Assembly: GCA_017474515.1 (NCBI GenBank)
Contig: JAFVHN010000067.1
Span: 16,353-80,352, forward strand
DNA: 64,000 bases
Direction of reading: 5' to 3'
Source: Prevotella sp.
GTDB taxonomy: Bacteria > Bacteroidota > Bacteroidia > Bacteroidales > Bacteroidaceae
Positions 42,205 through 50,361 of the stretch are shown in pieces. Every line of letters starts with the position of its first letter. The stretch's first letter is position 1. The position numbers were made by a program, and so were the translations under genes. The notes beneath the pieces were generated by a model, which worked only from the letters and a program-made list of their open reading frames with translations, did no database searches and was not told where the DNA came from.

Positions 42205-42440
42205 GAAAAATGTCAAAATTTTTCATGGTTTTTTTTATTCCCCATCAGGCTTGACGGCAAATTTCGAAGAGAGATTTGGCAAATTGAGGGGAGAAAATTG
42301 GCAAATCTCACCCCTCAATTTGCGGTCAAACCCGAAGCGATTTTCAATCCATTGATTATCAATACGTTACAAAGCCCCTGTAAAAATGTCGATTTTGTCA
42401 AGATTTTTCATAATTTCTACACCCTTGGTTATCCACCTTT
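42205..42440 (-). repeat. Dispersed palindromic intergenic element, copy F
   Basis: TTGACGGCAAATTT (from 42251) pairs with AATTTGCGGTCAA (to about 42329). The box CATTGATTATCAATACGTTAC follows, with TGTCAAGATTTTTCATAATT and then TTATCCACC (42429-42437), as in copy C. The left flank AATGTCAAAATTTTTCAT can also fold back on the HD gene's end (ATGAAAAAT...ATTTTTCAT), perhaps acting as its terminator. Confidence 0.8.
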
Positions 42441-42600
42441 TTCAGGCATTTTCAGGTCTGCAAACGGTGGGCTCTGCCAACACCGGCCAAGCCCGGAAGA
42501 TGCCGCCCCCACGGATGGTGAACATCAACGAAAAGGATGATTTAAGGTGGGCGTAAAGTAAAAAATCCATACTTTTCTTTTCACTTTTACCTAAAATTCG

Positions 42601-42608
42601 TACCTTTG
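42601..42608 (+). promoter_or_regulatory. -7 box (TACCTTTG) of the DUF4923 gene
   Basis: TACCTTTG 34 nt upstream of the start codon at 42643. Confidence 0.65.
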
Positions 42609-42642
42609 CCGTCGTTAATGACAAACCCCTAATTTACATAGA

Positions 42643-43284
42643 ATGAAAAAGAAATCTATCATTGCAGCTGCGCTGGCATTTGCTCTTGCCAGCTGCGGCA
42701 CCATGGGCACCACGAGTAACGGACAAGGCGGGCTGGGCGACATCCTGGGAGCCGTCTTGGGAGCTGCCACCAACGGCGGAACCATCACCAACGTATTGCT
42801 CGACGTCATCGGACTGAACAAGATGTCCGAGGCCGACATCCTCGGCACCTGGCGCTATGCTGAGCCGGGCATCGCCTTTACCTCGCAGAATGCCCTGCAA
42901 AAGGCTGGCGGACAGGTCATTTCAGGAACGCTGAAGCAGAAACTGTTGCCCACGTACCAATCGGTGGGCGTATCGTCGTCGAACACCACGTTCACGTTTG
43001 CCCAAGACGGCACATTCTCGGGCAAGCTGCTCGGAAAAGCGCTCTCGGGCACCTATACTTTCAACCCCGAGTCGGGAGCCATTCAGCTGAAGACACTGCT
43101 CTTCTCAACCCCCGCCTACCTGACGCGCACCAGCTGCGGCATGAGCCTTACCTTTGAGTCGAAAAAACTGCTGCAGGCCATACAGATAGTGGGTGCCATG
43201 AGCGGCAACCAGACGCTGGGCGCCATCTCTGAGGTGGCTGGCAGCTACGACGGCATCAGGCTGGGATTCGACATGTCGCGGTAA
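42643..43284 (+). CDS. DUF4923 family lipoprotein
   Basis: A 213-residue lipoprotein: MKKKSIIAAALAFALASC ends in a lipobox ASC (Cys18). After a Gly-rich stretch (GQGGLGDILGAVLGAATNGG), the lipocalin-like beta domain opens with LGTWRYAEPGIAFTSQNAL, continues with TFTFAQDGTFSGKLLGKALS, and ends DGIRLGFDMSR. This matches DUF4923, a family in Prevotella and Bacteroides, with no known function. It has its own promoter and is probably monocistronic. Confidence 0.85.
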   Translation: MKKKSIIAAALAFALASCGTMGTTSNGQGGLGDILGAVLGAATNGGTITNVLLDVIGLNKMSEADILGTWRYAEPGIAFTSQNALQKAGGQVISGTLKQKLLPTYQSVGVSSSNTTFTFAQDGTFSGKLLGKALSGTYTFNPESGAIQLKTLLFSTPAYLTRTSCGMSLTFESKKLLQAIQIVGAMSGNQTLGAISEVAGSYDGIRLGFDMSR

Positions 43285-43290
43285 CTTTTA

Positions 43291-43369
43291 TTAGCCACGG
43301 AAATTCACTGGCTGACACGGATTTATCTGAATTGTTTAAATAATGCCGGCCAGTGGATTTCCGTGGTTT
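43291..43369. repeat. Single palindromic relative of the CCACGG array
   Basis: GCCACGGAAATTCACTGGC and GCCAGTGGATTTCCGTGG (minus-strand partner) form arms of about 17 bp. The left arm also contains GGCTGACACGG, as in the array at 34434-34991. It lies between the DUF4923 gene and the SGNH esterase gene. Confidence 0.7.
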
Positions 43370-43389
43370 TTACGATTGAGATTTTGAAT

Positions 43390-44493
43390 ATGAAAAAGAG
43401 GTTATTACTGGCGGTCTGCTTTGTCTTCGCGGCATCGTTTCTGACTGTCAATGCCATTACGCGGCCGGTTTGGGGAACGTTCGTCAAGCCCAGCGACCCC
43501 GCCATCCAGTATGTGGGGCGCATCAATTTCACCAACCCCGACCGCCCACTTTTTGTATATCCCGGCATTCAGATAACGGCCAACTTCAGCGGCACCAGCC
43601 TCCGCATGATGGCAAAGCCTGAAAGCGGATATTTCATGGCGCAGGTTGATGACGGCATGCCCTTCAAGGTGGCGTTTCGCGGAAAGCAGGACAGCATCGT
43701 CACACTGGCCACGGCATTGCCCAAGGGTGAGCACCGGATATGCCTGAACTACTGCATAGAAGGCTATGAGCTGAGGCCCGAGTTCTGGGGCTTCTGGCTC
43801 GACGAGGGCTGCTCGCTGCTGCCCCCCACCCCGCTGCCTCAAAGGCGCATCGAGTTCATTGGCAATAGCATCACCTGCGGCTATGGCAACGAGAGCCTTT
43901 CGCGCGAAGAACACTATAGCTATGAAACGCAAAACCACTACTACAGCTATGCCGCACGCACGGCGCGGGCCCTGAATGCGCAATACATAGCGGTGGCTCG
44001 AAGCGGAATAGGCATCTATCGCAACTATGGAGGACCCAAGACGGGCAACGCCGACAACATGCCGGCCGAATATCCTTTCACCTGCTATCACGACAAGTCG
44101 CAACGCTGGGACTTCAGCCGATTCACCCCACAGGTGGTGTGCCTTAACCTGGGCACCAACGACACGTCAACGGGCATCTGCGACAAGAAAAAGCTTATTG
44201 AGGCCTACGGCGACTTCTACAACACGCTGAGGGGCCATTATCCCGGGGCTAAGATTGTGTTGCTCACCGGCTCCATGCTGAACGGCAAGGAACTGGAAAC
44301 CGTGAAGGAAGCCCTCGACACGGTGGCCGCCGAGGCAAAGAAAAAGGGCGACAACGAAGTCTATCGCTTCGACATGTCGCCCCAAGACGGAAGTCTGATG
44401 ATGGGTGCCGACTGGCACCCCAGCTACTGGCAGCATGAGAAGATGGCCAACGAACTGACCGCCTTCCTGCGTAGCCTTATGAAATGGTTTTAA
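43390..44493 (+). CDS. Secreted SGNH/GDSL esterase, carbohydrate esterase family 2-like
   Basis: A 367-residue exported enzyme with a signal peptide (MKKRLLLAVCFVFAASFLTV, cleaved near NA). An N-terminal beta-jelly-roll (about 25-145) precedes the SGNH domain. Block I is IEFIGNSITCGYGNES with the catalytic Ser; GTNDTS follows, and the His/Asp pair is in ADWHPSYW. This two-domain order fits CE2 acetyl-xylan or acetyl-glycan esterases, which remove O-acetyl groups from polysaccharides in the periplasm or outside. I chose the ATG at 43390 because the signal peptide starts there. A convergent AlaX-like gene follows. Confidence 0.85.
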   Translation: MKKRLLLAVCFVFAASFLTVNAITRPVWGTFVKPSDPAIQYVGRINFTNPDRPLFVYPGIQITANFSGTSLRMMAKPESGYFMAQVDDGMPFKVAFRGKQDSIVTLATALPKGEHRICLNYCIEGYELRPEFWGFWLDEGCSLLPPTPLPQRRIEFIGNSITCGYGNESLSREEHYSYETQNHYYSYAARTARALNAQYIAVARSGIGIYRNYGGPKTGNADNMPAEYPFTCYHDKSQRWDFSRFTPQVVCLNLGTNDTSTGICDKKKLIEAYGDFYNTLRGHYPGAKIVLLTGSMLNGKELETVKEALDTVAAEAKKKGDNEVYRFDMSPQDGSLMMGADWHPSYWQHEKMANELTAFLRSLMKWF

Positions 44494-44496
44494 GTG

Positions 44497-44596
44497 AAAA
44501 GTGAAGAGTGAAAAGTGAAGAGTGAAGAATTTGCTGCCGCCATCGTTTTAGGTCCGGTAGGAAATTCTTCACTCTTCACTTTTCACTCTTCACTTT
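44497..44596. repeat. Paired palindromic element, locus 1 (GTGAAGAGTGAAAAGTGAAG)
   Basis: Arms of about 35 bp, made of repeated AGTGAAGAGTGAAA and its reverse complement, enclose TTTGCTGCCGCCATCGTTTT and AGGTCCGGTAGGAAA. The same arms and the same loop recur at 50129-50356. It sits between the convergent SGNH esterase and AlaX-like genes and may act as a two-way terminator. Confidence 0.85.
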
Positions 44597-44597
44597 A

Positions 44598-45104
44598 TTA
44601 AACAATCAGTTTAAATCTTATTCTGAACGAGCGTTTTGCCTCATCCCAGTTGGTGCCGAGCATTTCAAAGCGGCCTATCTGAGCGGTGGAGCGAACGTGT
44701 TTGCCTATGCACGGGCACACATCGTAGTCGCCGATGCGCACCAGCCGGATGGTTTCTCCCGCACCATCGGGCAGGCGGTCAAGGCTGATGCGACTGTCGG
44801 GCGAACCCTCCTCGGCATCGAAAACCATTCCCTCAAGCTCTGCGCGGGTTACAAACTCGTAAGTCACGGGCAGGTCTTCGGCAATGAGTTCATTCATTTG
44901 CCGCTCTATGTCGCGCTCGGCCTTGCGGTCGGGCTTCTGGTCAAGCAAAAAACTAATCTTGCTTTTCTTCCTCTCAATGTGGGCATTTGCCGAGCGCTCA
45001 CAACCGAACATGCGCCCCATCAGCTGGTTAAGCAAGTGTTCGGCAGTATGTGCGGGCGGAAATTCGTCCTTGTTGTGCTCGTTGAGTAACAATTCTTCTG
45101 ACAT
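44598..45104 (-). CDS. AlaX-like trans-editing protein (tRNA synthetase SAD domain)
   Basis: A 168-residue cytoplasmic protein with the second additional domain (SAD) of threonyl/alanyl-tRNA synthetases. The metal-site motifs are HTAEHLLNQ (His19, His23) and CPCIGKHVRSTAQIG (about residue 132-146). Freestanding SAD proteins hydrolyse misacylated tRNA, most often Ser-tRNA-Ala. The catalytic synthetase domain is absent. The ATG at 45102-45104 is about 20 residues upstream of the first motif. Family assignment is fairly secure; the exact tRNA is inferred. Confidence 0.85.
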   Translation of the reverse strand: MSEELLLNEHNKDEFPPAHTAEHLLNQLMGRMFGCERSANAHIERKKSKISFLLDQKPDRKAERDIERQMNELIAEDLPVTYEFVTRAELEGMVFDAEEGSPDSRISLDRLPDGAGETIRLVRIGDYDVCPCIGKHVRSTAQIGRFEMLGTNWDEAKRSFRIRFKLIV

Positions 45105-45160
45105 GGCTTATTGATGAATAACAGATTATTTCGTGGGATGGCGCAGATGTTTGCCTATAT

Positions 45161-45793
45161 TCATTGGGATGGCCCCAGATGGCGCGGCTGCTTGTCGGTG
45201 AAAAAGTCGATGAACAACTTCACGCGTGCCAGCCGTTCACGCAAAAAGCCGTGCACATGCTTGTGAGGCGGCACGTTGCGGGCATTGAGCCCTATGGCGT
45301 CTATACCGAAATGGGAGGCTATGCACAGTGCCCGTTCGTTGTGAAACTGCTGGCTGACAATGGTAAACGTGTCAACTCCGAACACCTTCTTCGCCCTCAC
45401 CATGGAGTCGAGGGTGCGCAGTCCCAGCGAGTCGAGCACCATCACACTGTCGGGCACGCCCCGGCAGAGAAGCGAATCGTGCATGGCCTGCGTTTCGTTA
45501 TATTTTCCGTTGTGGCTATCGCCGCTAAGGAGCAGGCGCTCCACCTTGCCGGCCTTGTACAGCTGCGCGGCGGCATCCATGCGCCCTCGGAAATAGAGGC
45601 TGATGTCGCCATTGTGCAGCCTTGGCGCAGCCCCGAGCACCAGTCCCACCCTACGGAAGGGCAAACTTTCTACATCGTCAAAATGTTTTCCCTCAGCGGC
45701 TTTCAAAGTGAAGAACTCGCAGAAAGCCATCACTACCATCAGCGAAAAGACGGTTGCCACGACCCATTTACGCAACTGCTTTTTCTTCTTCAT
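45161..45793 (-). CDS. SanA/YdcF family (DUF218) membrane protein
   Basis: A 210-residue protein with one N-terminal membrane helix (KWVVATVFSLMVVMAFCEFF) and a large periplasmic domain. The DUF218 motifs are VGLVLGAAPRL (residue ~49), RGRMDAAAQLYKAGKVERLL, LSGDSHNGKYNETQAMH, and TIVSQQFHNERALCIA. SanA-like proteins affect envelope permeability; the enzymatic reaction is unknown. It begins 25 bp after the amylase stop (minus strand), so the two may be co-transcribed. Confidence 0.88.
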   Translation of the reverse strand: MKKKKQLRKWVVATVFSLMVVMAFCEFFTLKAAEGKHFDDVESLPFRRVGLVLGAAPRLHNGDISLYFRGRMDAAAQLYKAGKVERLLLSGDSHNGKYNETQAMHDSLLCRGVPDSVMVLDSLGLRTLDSMVRAKKVFGVDTFTIVSQQFHNERALCIASHFGIDAIGLNARNVPPHKHVHGFLRERLARVKLFIDFFTDKQPRHLGPSQ

Positions 45794-45817
45794 ATAATAA
45801 CCACGGAGGTTGTTATG

Positions 45818-47482
45818 TCATCCCAGCGGGAAATGAATGACGCATCCTCCCCACGCCTCCATTTCTACATGCACGGACTGTTCGGGCTTCAACAAAGCCT
45901 TGACGGACTGCCCGCCGAGCAAGTCGGTGCCCATGGCCTCCACCTGCGGAATGTCGAGGAAGTCGAAAGCATGTTGCGGCAAGATGATGTCAGCACAGCA
46001 CTTTTCGTTCGAGAAGTTTGCCACCACGAGCAACATGTCGCCGCCGTGCTTGCGCAAGAAGGCATACTGCCTGTCGGCGAGCGCCGGGTTCACATACATC
46101 AGGTCGAAGGTCTTGCCCAGCGCCGCGGCAGGATGGTCGCGGGCCACGGTCAGTATTTTCTTGTAGCAGGCCTCCAGTTCCTTTTCCTCCTTCGTCATTT
46201 TCCTGCGGTCGAAATAACCGTTCAAGGTCGATTTCACCGACCAGTAGTCGAAGATGGTGGTGCGCCCGTCGGTGCCGCTGAAGCCCTCGGCGTCCATGCC
46301 CTTTTCGCCAAACTCCTGTCCGGCATAGACCATTACGGGATTATTTTGCAACAATGCGCACACCAGCATTGCCGGGATGCCCTTGCGTGCCTCACCGGCG
46401 AAAAAGGTTGACGCCACGCGCTGCTCGTCGTGGTTTTCCAGGAAGTATAGCGTATGGTCGCGAATATCGTCGGTGGCCTGCCACTGCCTGGTGATGTCTG
46501 CCGCGGGGCGGTAACCGCACACCACGTCGCGCAGACAATCGTACATGCCCACCTTGTCGTAGAGGTAGTCGAAGCCGGCCCAGATGTAGTTTCGGTACTG
46601 TCCGGGGTCGTAAACCTCGCCCACGAAGAAGCAATCGGGGTGGCAGAATTTCACCTTATCGATGGCCCATGCCCAGAAGGCGGCGGGCACCATTTCCGCC
46701 ATGTCGCATCGGAAGCCGTCGATGCCCTTTGCGGCCCAGAAGAGCAGGATGTCCGTCATCTTCCCCCAGGTGTCGGGCAGCGGGTCGAAGTGCTCCGAGC
46801 GGCCCCCGGCGTCGCAGTAGTCGATGCCGTAGTTGAGTTTCACCGTCTCATACCAGTCGTTGGCGCACGGGCGGTGCGAAAACTGGTCGTTGCCCGTGGC
46901 CTTCGCCGGCACTTCGCTATAGGGCGTTCCTTGCCCCGAGGGGCCGATGGCCGACAGGTCGAGGGCATGGCCCCAACAATAATAGAAATTGTTGCGCGGC
47001 GAGAAGTGCATGGAGGTGTCGTCGCACTGCCCCAGGTCTTTCACACCCTCGGGGCGGCACACGCTATGGTACTGACGGGCCACATGGTTGGGCACGAAAT
47101 CTATAATCACCTTGAGTCCGGCCTGATGGATGCGCTCCACGAGGGCCTCAAATTCAGCCATTCGCCCCTCCACGTTTTCGGCCAGGTCGGGGTCCACGTC
47201 GTAATAGTCGGCAACGGCGTATGGCGACCCTGCCACGCCCTTCACCACATCGGGGTGCTGGCGCGGAATGCCAAAGGCGCTGTAGTCGGTGACGGTGGCA
47301 TGCCTGAGGATGCCTGTCAGCCACACATGGGTGGCCCCCAGGTCCCGAATACGTCGGAGCACGCGCCCGTCAAGGTGGTTCAGCTTCGTGCAACCGTTCT
47401 CGGATAAAGTTCCGCCGGGCTTGTTGGCAGTGTTTTTATTGCCAAAAACCCGCGTGAACATCTGATAGACAACGAGTTTCAA
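45818..47482 (-). CDS. Cytoplasmic GH13 alpha-amylase family glycoside hydrolase
   Basis: A 554-residue GH13 enzyme without a signal peptide, so probably intracellular. The (beta/alpha)8 motifs are region I VIIDFVPNHVA (about residue 133), region II GIDGFRCDMAEMVP (nucleophile Asp, about 254), region III FFVGEVYDPGQY (acid/base Glu, about 285), and region IV LYFLENHDEQRV (about 350). VVYQMFTRVFG at the start fits enzymes that act on maltodextrins or glycogen. It likely degrades stored or imported alpha-glucans; exact specificity is unresolved. Confidence 0.9.
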   Translation of the reverse strand: MKLVVYQMFTRVFGNKNTANKPGGTLSENGCTKLNHLDGRVLRRIRDLGATHVWLTGILRHATVTDYSAFGIPRQHPDVVKGVAGSPYAVADYYDVDPDLAENVEGRMAEFEALVERIHQAGLKVIIDFVPNHVARQYHSVCRPEGVKDLGQCDDTSMHFSPRNNFYYCWGHALDLSAIGPSGQGTPYSEVPAKATGNDQFSHRPCANDWYETVKLNYGIDYCDAGGRSEHFDPLPDTWGKMTDILLFWAAKGIDGFRCDMAEMVPAAFWAWAIDKVKFCHPDCFFVGEVYDPGQYRNYIWAGFDYLYDKVGMYDCLRDVVCGYRPAADITRQWQATDDIRDHTLYFLENHDEQRVASTFFAGEARKGIPAMLVCALLQNNPVMVYAGQEFGEKGMDAEGFSGTDGRTTIFDYWSVKSTLNGYFDRRKMTKEEKELEACYKKILTVARDHPAAALGKTFDLMYVNPALADRQYAFLRKHGGDMLLVVANFSNEKCCADIILPQHAFDFLDIPQVEAMGTDLLGGQSVKALLKPEQSVHVEMEAWGGCVIHFPLG

Positions 47483-47803
47483 TATTTTACTTTTTAATGT
47501 AGTTCAGAAGATAGTGATGACAACAACAAATATTTATCATTCAAGTTTCGCATTTGCTCAACTTCTTGGAGTTACAGGAGTTCAGGAGTTACAGAAGTTC
47601 AGACAATAGTTCTGAAAGCTCCCTTTTCGTCAGTTTACAGAGGTTGTAAGTATTGTCTGAACTCCTGAACTTCTGAACTCCTGAACTACAACAACTTGCG
47701 CAAGTTGAACTATTTATCATTTGTAACGTGTCATTTATCATTTCGCGCAAACGCTTTTCCCTTTTCTTCCCCCAAGAGAGGGGAATAGAAGGGGCCTTAT
47801 ATT
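47483..47803. other. Intergenic region with a large imperfect inverted repeat
   Basis: Between fabD and the amylase gene. GGAGTTACAGGAGTTCAGGAG runs through AAGTTCAGACAATA (47569-47608) and pairs with TATTGTCTGAACTCCTGAAC and following (47651-47690). The arms themselves are built from short repeats of GGAGTTCA. A small ACTTGCGCAAGT palindrome lies at about 47694-47705. No coding frame is convincing. Confidence 0.7.
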
Positions 47804-48691
47804 TTATTCAACCCCGTGAGCCGACACTTCGCGACTGATTTTCGCTATCATGCCCCGCAAGGCCTTTCCCGGCCCGCACTCGGTGAAGTCGTCGGCACCG
47901 TCGGCAATCATGTTCCGCACGGACTGTGTCCAACGCACGCTGCTGGTGAGCTGGGCAATGAGGTTCTGCTTGATTTCCGCAGGGTCGGTGTGCGGCATGC
48001 CGTCAACGTTCTGATAGACAGCGCACTTCGGCGTGCTTATCTCCGTGGCCTCGATGGCGGCCTGCAGCTCATCCTTGGCGGGCTGCATGAGCGGAGAGTG
48101 GAAAGCGCCGCCCACGCTCAGCACCAATGCGCGCTTGGCACCGGCCTGCTTCAGCCTTTCACAAGCCAGCTCAATGGCCTCGATATTTCCCGAAATGACA
48201 AGTTGTCCCGGGCAGTTATAGTTGGCGGGCACCACCACGTTGCCCTCGGTGCTTATCTCGCCGCAAACTTCCTCCACCGTTTCGTCGGGCAGCCCGATGA
48301 TGGCAGCCATTGTCGAGGGTGCAGCCTCGCACGCCTTTTGCATGGCCATGGCACGGGCATACACCAGTCGCAGGCCATCCTCGAAACTCAGTGCGCCGGC
48401 AGCCGTCAGCGCCGAGAACTCGCCGAGCGAATGGCCGGCAACCATGTCGGGCTGGAAATCCTCGCCCATGCAAAGGGCCGTAATGACGCTGTGAAGAAAC
48501 ACGGCGGGCTGGGTGACGCGCGTCTGACGAAGGTCTTCATCGCTACCCTCAAACATAATGTCGGTTATCCTGAAACCCAGAATGTCGTTGGCCTTCTCGA
48601 AAAGTTCCTTGGCCAATGCGTTGTTGTCATAGAGATCCTTGCCCATTCCGGAGAACTGCGCTCCCTGTCCGGGAAAAACAAATGCTTTCAT
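47804..48691 (-). CDS. fabD: [Acyl-carrier-protein] S-malonyltransferase
   Basis: A 295-residue cytoplasmic enzyme transferring malonyl from CoA to ACP for fatty-acid synthesis. It has FPGQGAQFSGMG at residues 4-15, the nucleophilic Ser in GHSLGEFSALTAAGAL (about residue 88), Arg in VYARAMAMQKA, and the His of SVGGAFHSPLM. Usual length. The gene stands alone with its own -7 box at 48733-48740; other fab genes are not nearby. Confidence 0.95.
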   Translation of the reverse strand: MKAFVFPGQGAQFSGMGKDLYDNNALAKELFEKANDILGFRITDIMFEGSDEDLRQTRVTQPAVFLHSVITALCMGEDFQPDMVAGHSLGEFSALTAAGALSFEDGLRLVYARAMAMQKACEAAPSTMAAIIGLPDETVEEVCGEISTEGNVVVPANYNCPGQLVISGNIEAIELACERLKQAGAKRALVLSVGGAFHSPLMQPAKDELQAAIEATEISTPKCAVYQNVDGMPHTDPAEIKQNLIAQLTSSVRWTQSVRNMIADGADDFTECGPGKALRGMIAKISREVSAHGVE

Positions 48692-48732
48692 CTTTTTACT
48701 TTTTATAATACCTTAATATATTAAAACGGGTG

Positions 48733-48740
48733 CAAAGGTA
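48733..48740 (-). promoter_or_regulatory. -7 box (TACCTTTG) of fabD
   Basis: The minus strand reads TACCTTTG 42 nt upstream of the fabD start codon. Confidence 0.65.
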
Positions 48741-48839
48741 CGGAGAAATAAGTGAAAAGTGAAAAGTGAAAAATTGTTTTTCTTTGCATTTCCATGCGAA
48801 TGCACCCTTCAAACTCTTTACAAAAAGTGCCAGTCCTGA

Positions 48840-48903
48840 CCGCATCCGACTCCAGTCCAACCCGCATCCGACTCCAGTCCAACCCGCATCCGACTGCAGT
48901 CCT
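48840..48903. repeat. Short tandem repeat CCGCATCCGACTCCAGTCCAA
   Basis: Three copies with a period of 22 bp, the last slightly diverged (CTGCAG). It lies in the 470-bp gap between the divergent fabD and fmt genes, which otherwise holds the two promoters, an AAGTGAAAAGTGAAAAGTG run near 48752, and a CCACGG-family fragment near 49119-49157. Confidence 0.75.
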
Positions 48904-49045
48904 TCTCAAAGACGAACTAAAGTAGGACTGGAGTACTCTTGCTCTAAAACACTAAGAACTAAACTGTTATATTTAATAAAAAATGAAAAGAATCGGAAAC
49001 ATTGAAAAAAACTAAGAGAACGGCAATGATTACGCTATTTTTTTG

Positions 49046-49053
49046 TACCTTTG
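49046..49053 (+). promoter_or_regulatory. -7 box (TACCTTTG) upstream of fmt
   Basis: TACCTTTG 111 nt upstream of the fmt start codon. A diverged CCACGG-family palindrome (49119-49157) lies within the leader. Confidence 0.55.
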
Positions 49054-49164
49054 CAACAGTTTACGAATAAAAATTTAGTTTTTGTCACCTCGGCTATTTG
49101 ATGTTACGAATCAAGTGTTTCAAAAGTCCGTGACAATCAGTGTTCGTCCGAGGTTAATACGATT

Positions 49165-50130
49165 ATGAATTATAAAGACCTTAGAATTGTGTTTATGGGA
49201 ACGCCGGAGTTTGCCGTTGGCACGCTGCAGGCGCTCATCGAAGGCGGCTACAACGTGGTGGCGGTGGTGACGCAGCCCGACAAGGCGGTGGCCCGCCACC
49301 ACAGCGAGTTGCAGCCCCCGGAAGTGAAGAAATATGCCCTTGCCCACGGCATCAGCGCCGACGACATCCTGCAACCTGAGAAGATGAAAGACCCGGACTT
49401 CGTGGAGCGCTTACGCAGCTACCATGCTGACCTGCAGGTGGTGGTGGCCTTCCGCATGCTGCCCGAGGTGGTATGGGCTATGCCGCGCTTCGGCACGTTC
49501 AACGTGCATGCCGCCCTATTGCCGCAATACCGCGGCGCGGCACCCATCAACTGGGCCGTCATCAACGGCGAGAAGGTGACGGGCGTCACCACGTTCTTCC
49601 TCGACAAGGACATCGACACGGGGCGCATCATCATGCAAGAGCCGTTTGAAATCAAGGACGACTACAACGTGGAGGATGTTTACAACGGACTGATGACCTT
49701 AGGGGCAGAGGTGGCGCTGAAGACAATCGACAAAATCGCGGAGGGCAACGGGCAGGTGGAGTCGCTGCCGCAAAGTGAGTTGACGGCACCCGGCACGCAA
49801 CTTTTTGCCGCACCGAAAATTTTCAAGGAGACTAGCGAAATCAACTGGCAACAGCCGGCCAAGCGCGTCTATGATTTCGTGCGCGGACTAAGCCCCTACC
49901 CCGGCGCATGGACCACGCTGGCAATGACCGATGGCAAGAAAACGGTGATGAAAGTCTATAAGACGGCAAAGACGAACAGGCCCGCCACGGCTCCAGCAGG
50001 GACGGTTGTGACGGAAAAAGGACAGCTGTTTATGATGGCCGAAGACTTTCAGGTGGAACTTCTCGAAATACAGCTGACGGGAAAAAAGCGCATGACAGCC
50101 AGGGATTTCCTTAACGGCCACCGATTGTAA
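49165..50130 (+). CDS. fmt: Methionyl-tRNA formyltransferase
   Basis: A 321-residue cytoplasmic enzyme that formylates initiator Met-tRNA using 10-formyl-THF. The N-terminal hydrolase fold has LRIVFMGTPEFAVGTLQALI, VVAVVTQPDKAV and the signature LPQYRGAAPINWAVINGE with the catalytic Asn/His/Asp set (FNVHAALLP, then GVTTFFLDKDIDTG). The C-terminal OB-like domain starts near RPATAPAGTVV. Length is normal. It is convergent with the CLC channel gene. Confidence 0.96.
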   Translation: MNYKDLRIVFMGTPEFAVGTLQALIEGGYNVVAVVTQPDKAVARHHSELQPPEVKKYALAHGISADDILQPEKMKDPDFVERLRSYHADLQVVVAFRMLPEVVWAMPRFGTFNVHAALLPQYRGAAPINWAVINGEKVTGVTTFFLDKDIDTGRIIMQEPFEIKDDYNVEDVYNGLMTLGAEVALKTIDKIAEGNGQVESLPQSELTAPGTQLFAAPKIFKETSEINWQQPAKRVYDFVRGLSPYPGAWTTLAMTDGKKTVMKVYKTAKTNRPATAPAGTVVTEKGQLFMMAEDFQVELLEIQLTGKKRMTARDFLNGHRL

Positions 50131-50356
50131 AGTGAAGAGTGAAAAGTGAAGAGTGAAGAATTTGCTGCCGCCATCTTCTAAGTGAAAAGTGAAGAGTGAA
50201 GAATTTGCTGCCGCCATCTTCTAAGTGAAAAGTGAAGAGTGAAAAGTGAAGAATTTGCTGCCGCCATCTTCTAAGTGAAAAGTGAAGAGTGAAGAATTTG
50301 CTGCCGCCATCGTTTTAGGTCCGGTAGGAAATTCTTCACTTTTCACTCTTCACTTA
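50129..50356. repeat. Paired palindromic element, locus 2, internally multiplied
   Basis: The half-unit (AAGTGAAGAGTGAAGAATTT followed by GCTGCCGCCATCTTCTAAGT) occurs four times in tandem. It ends in the same CGTTTTAGGTCCGGTAGGAAA loop and CTTCACTTTTCACTCTTCAC arm seen at 44497-44596. It lies between the convergent fmt and CLC genes, as locus 1 lies between another convergent pair. Confidence 0.88.
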
Positions 50357-50361
50357 TACTC

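Noticed and set aside
48721-48909. Short minus-strand frame upstream of fabD
   Set aside because: It translates the CCGCATCCGACTCCAGTCC tandem repeat and overlaps the fabD promoter.
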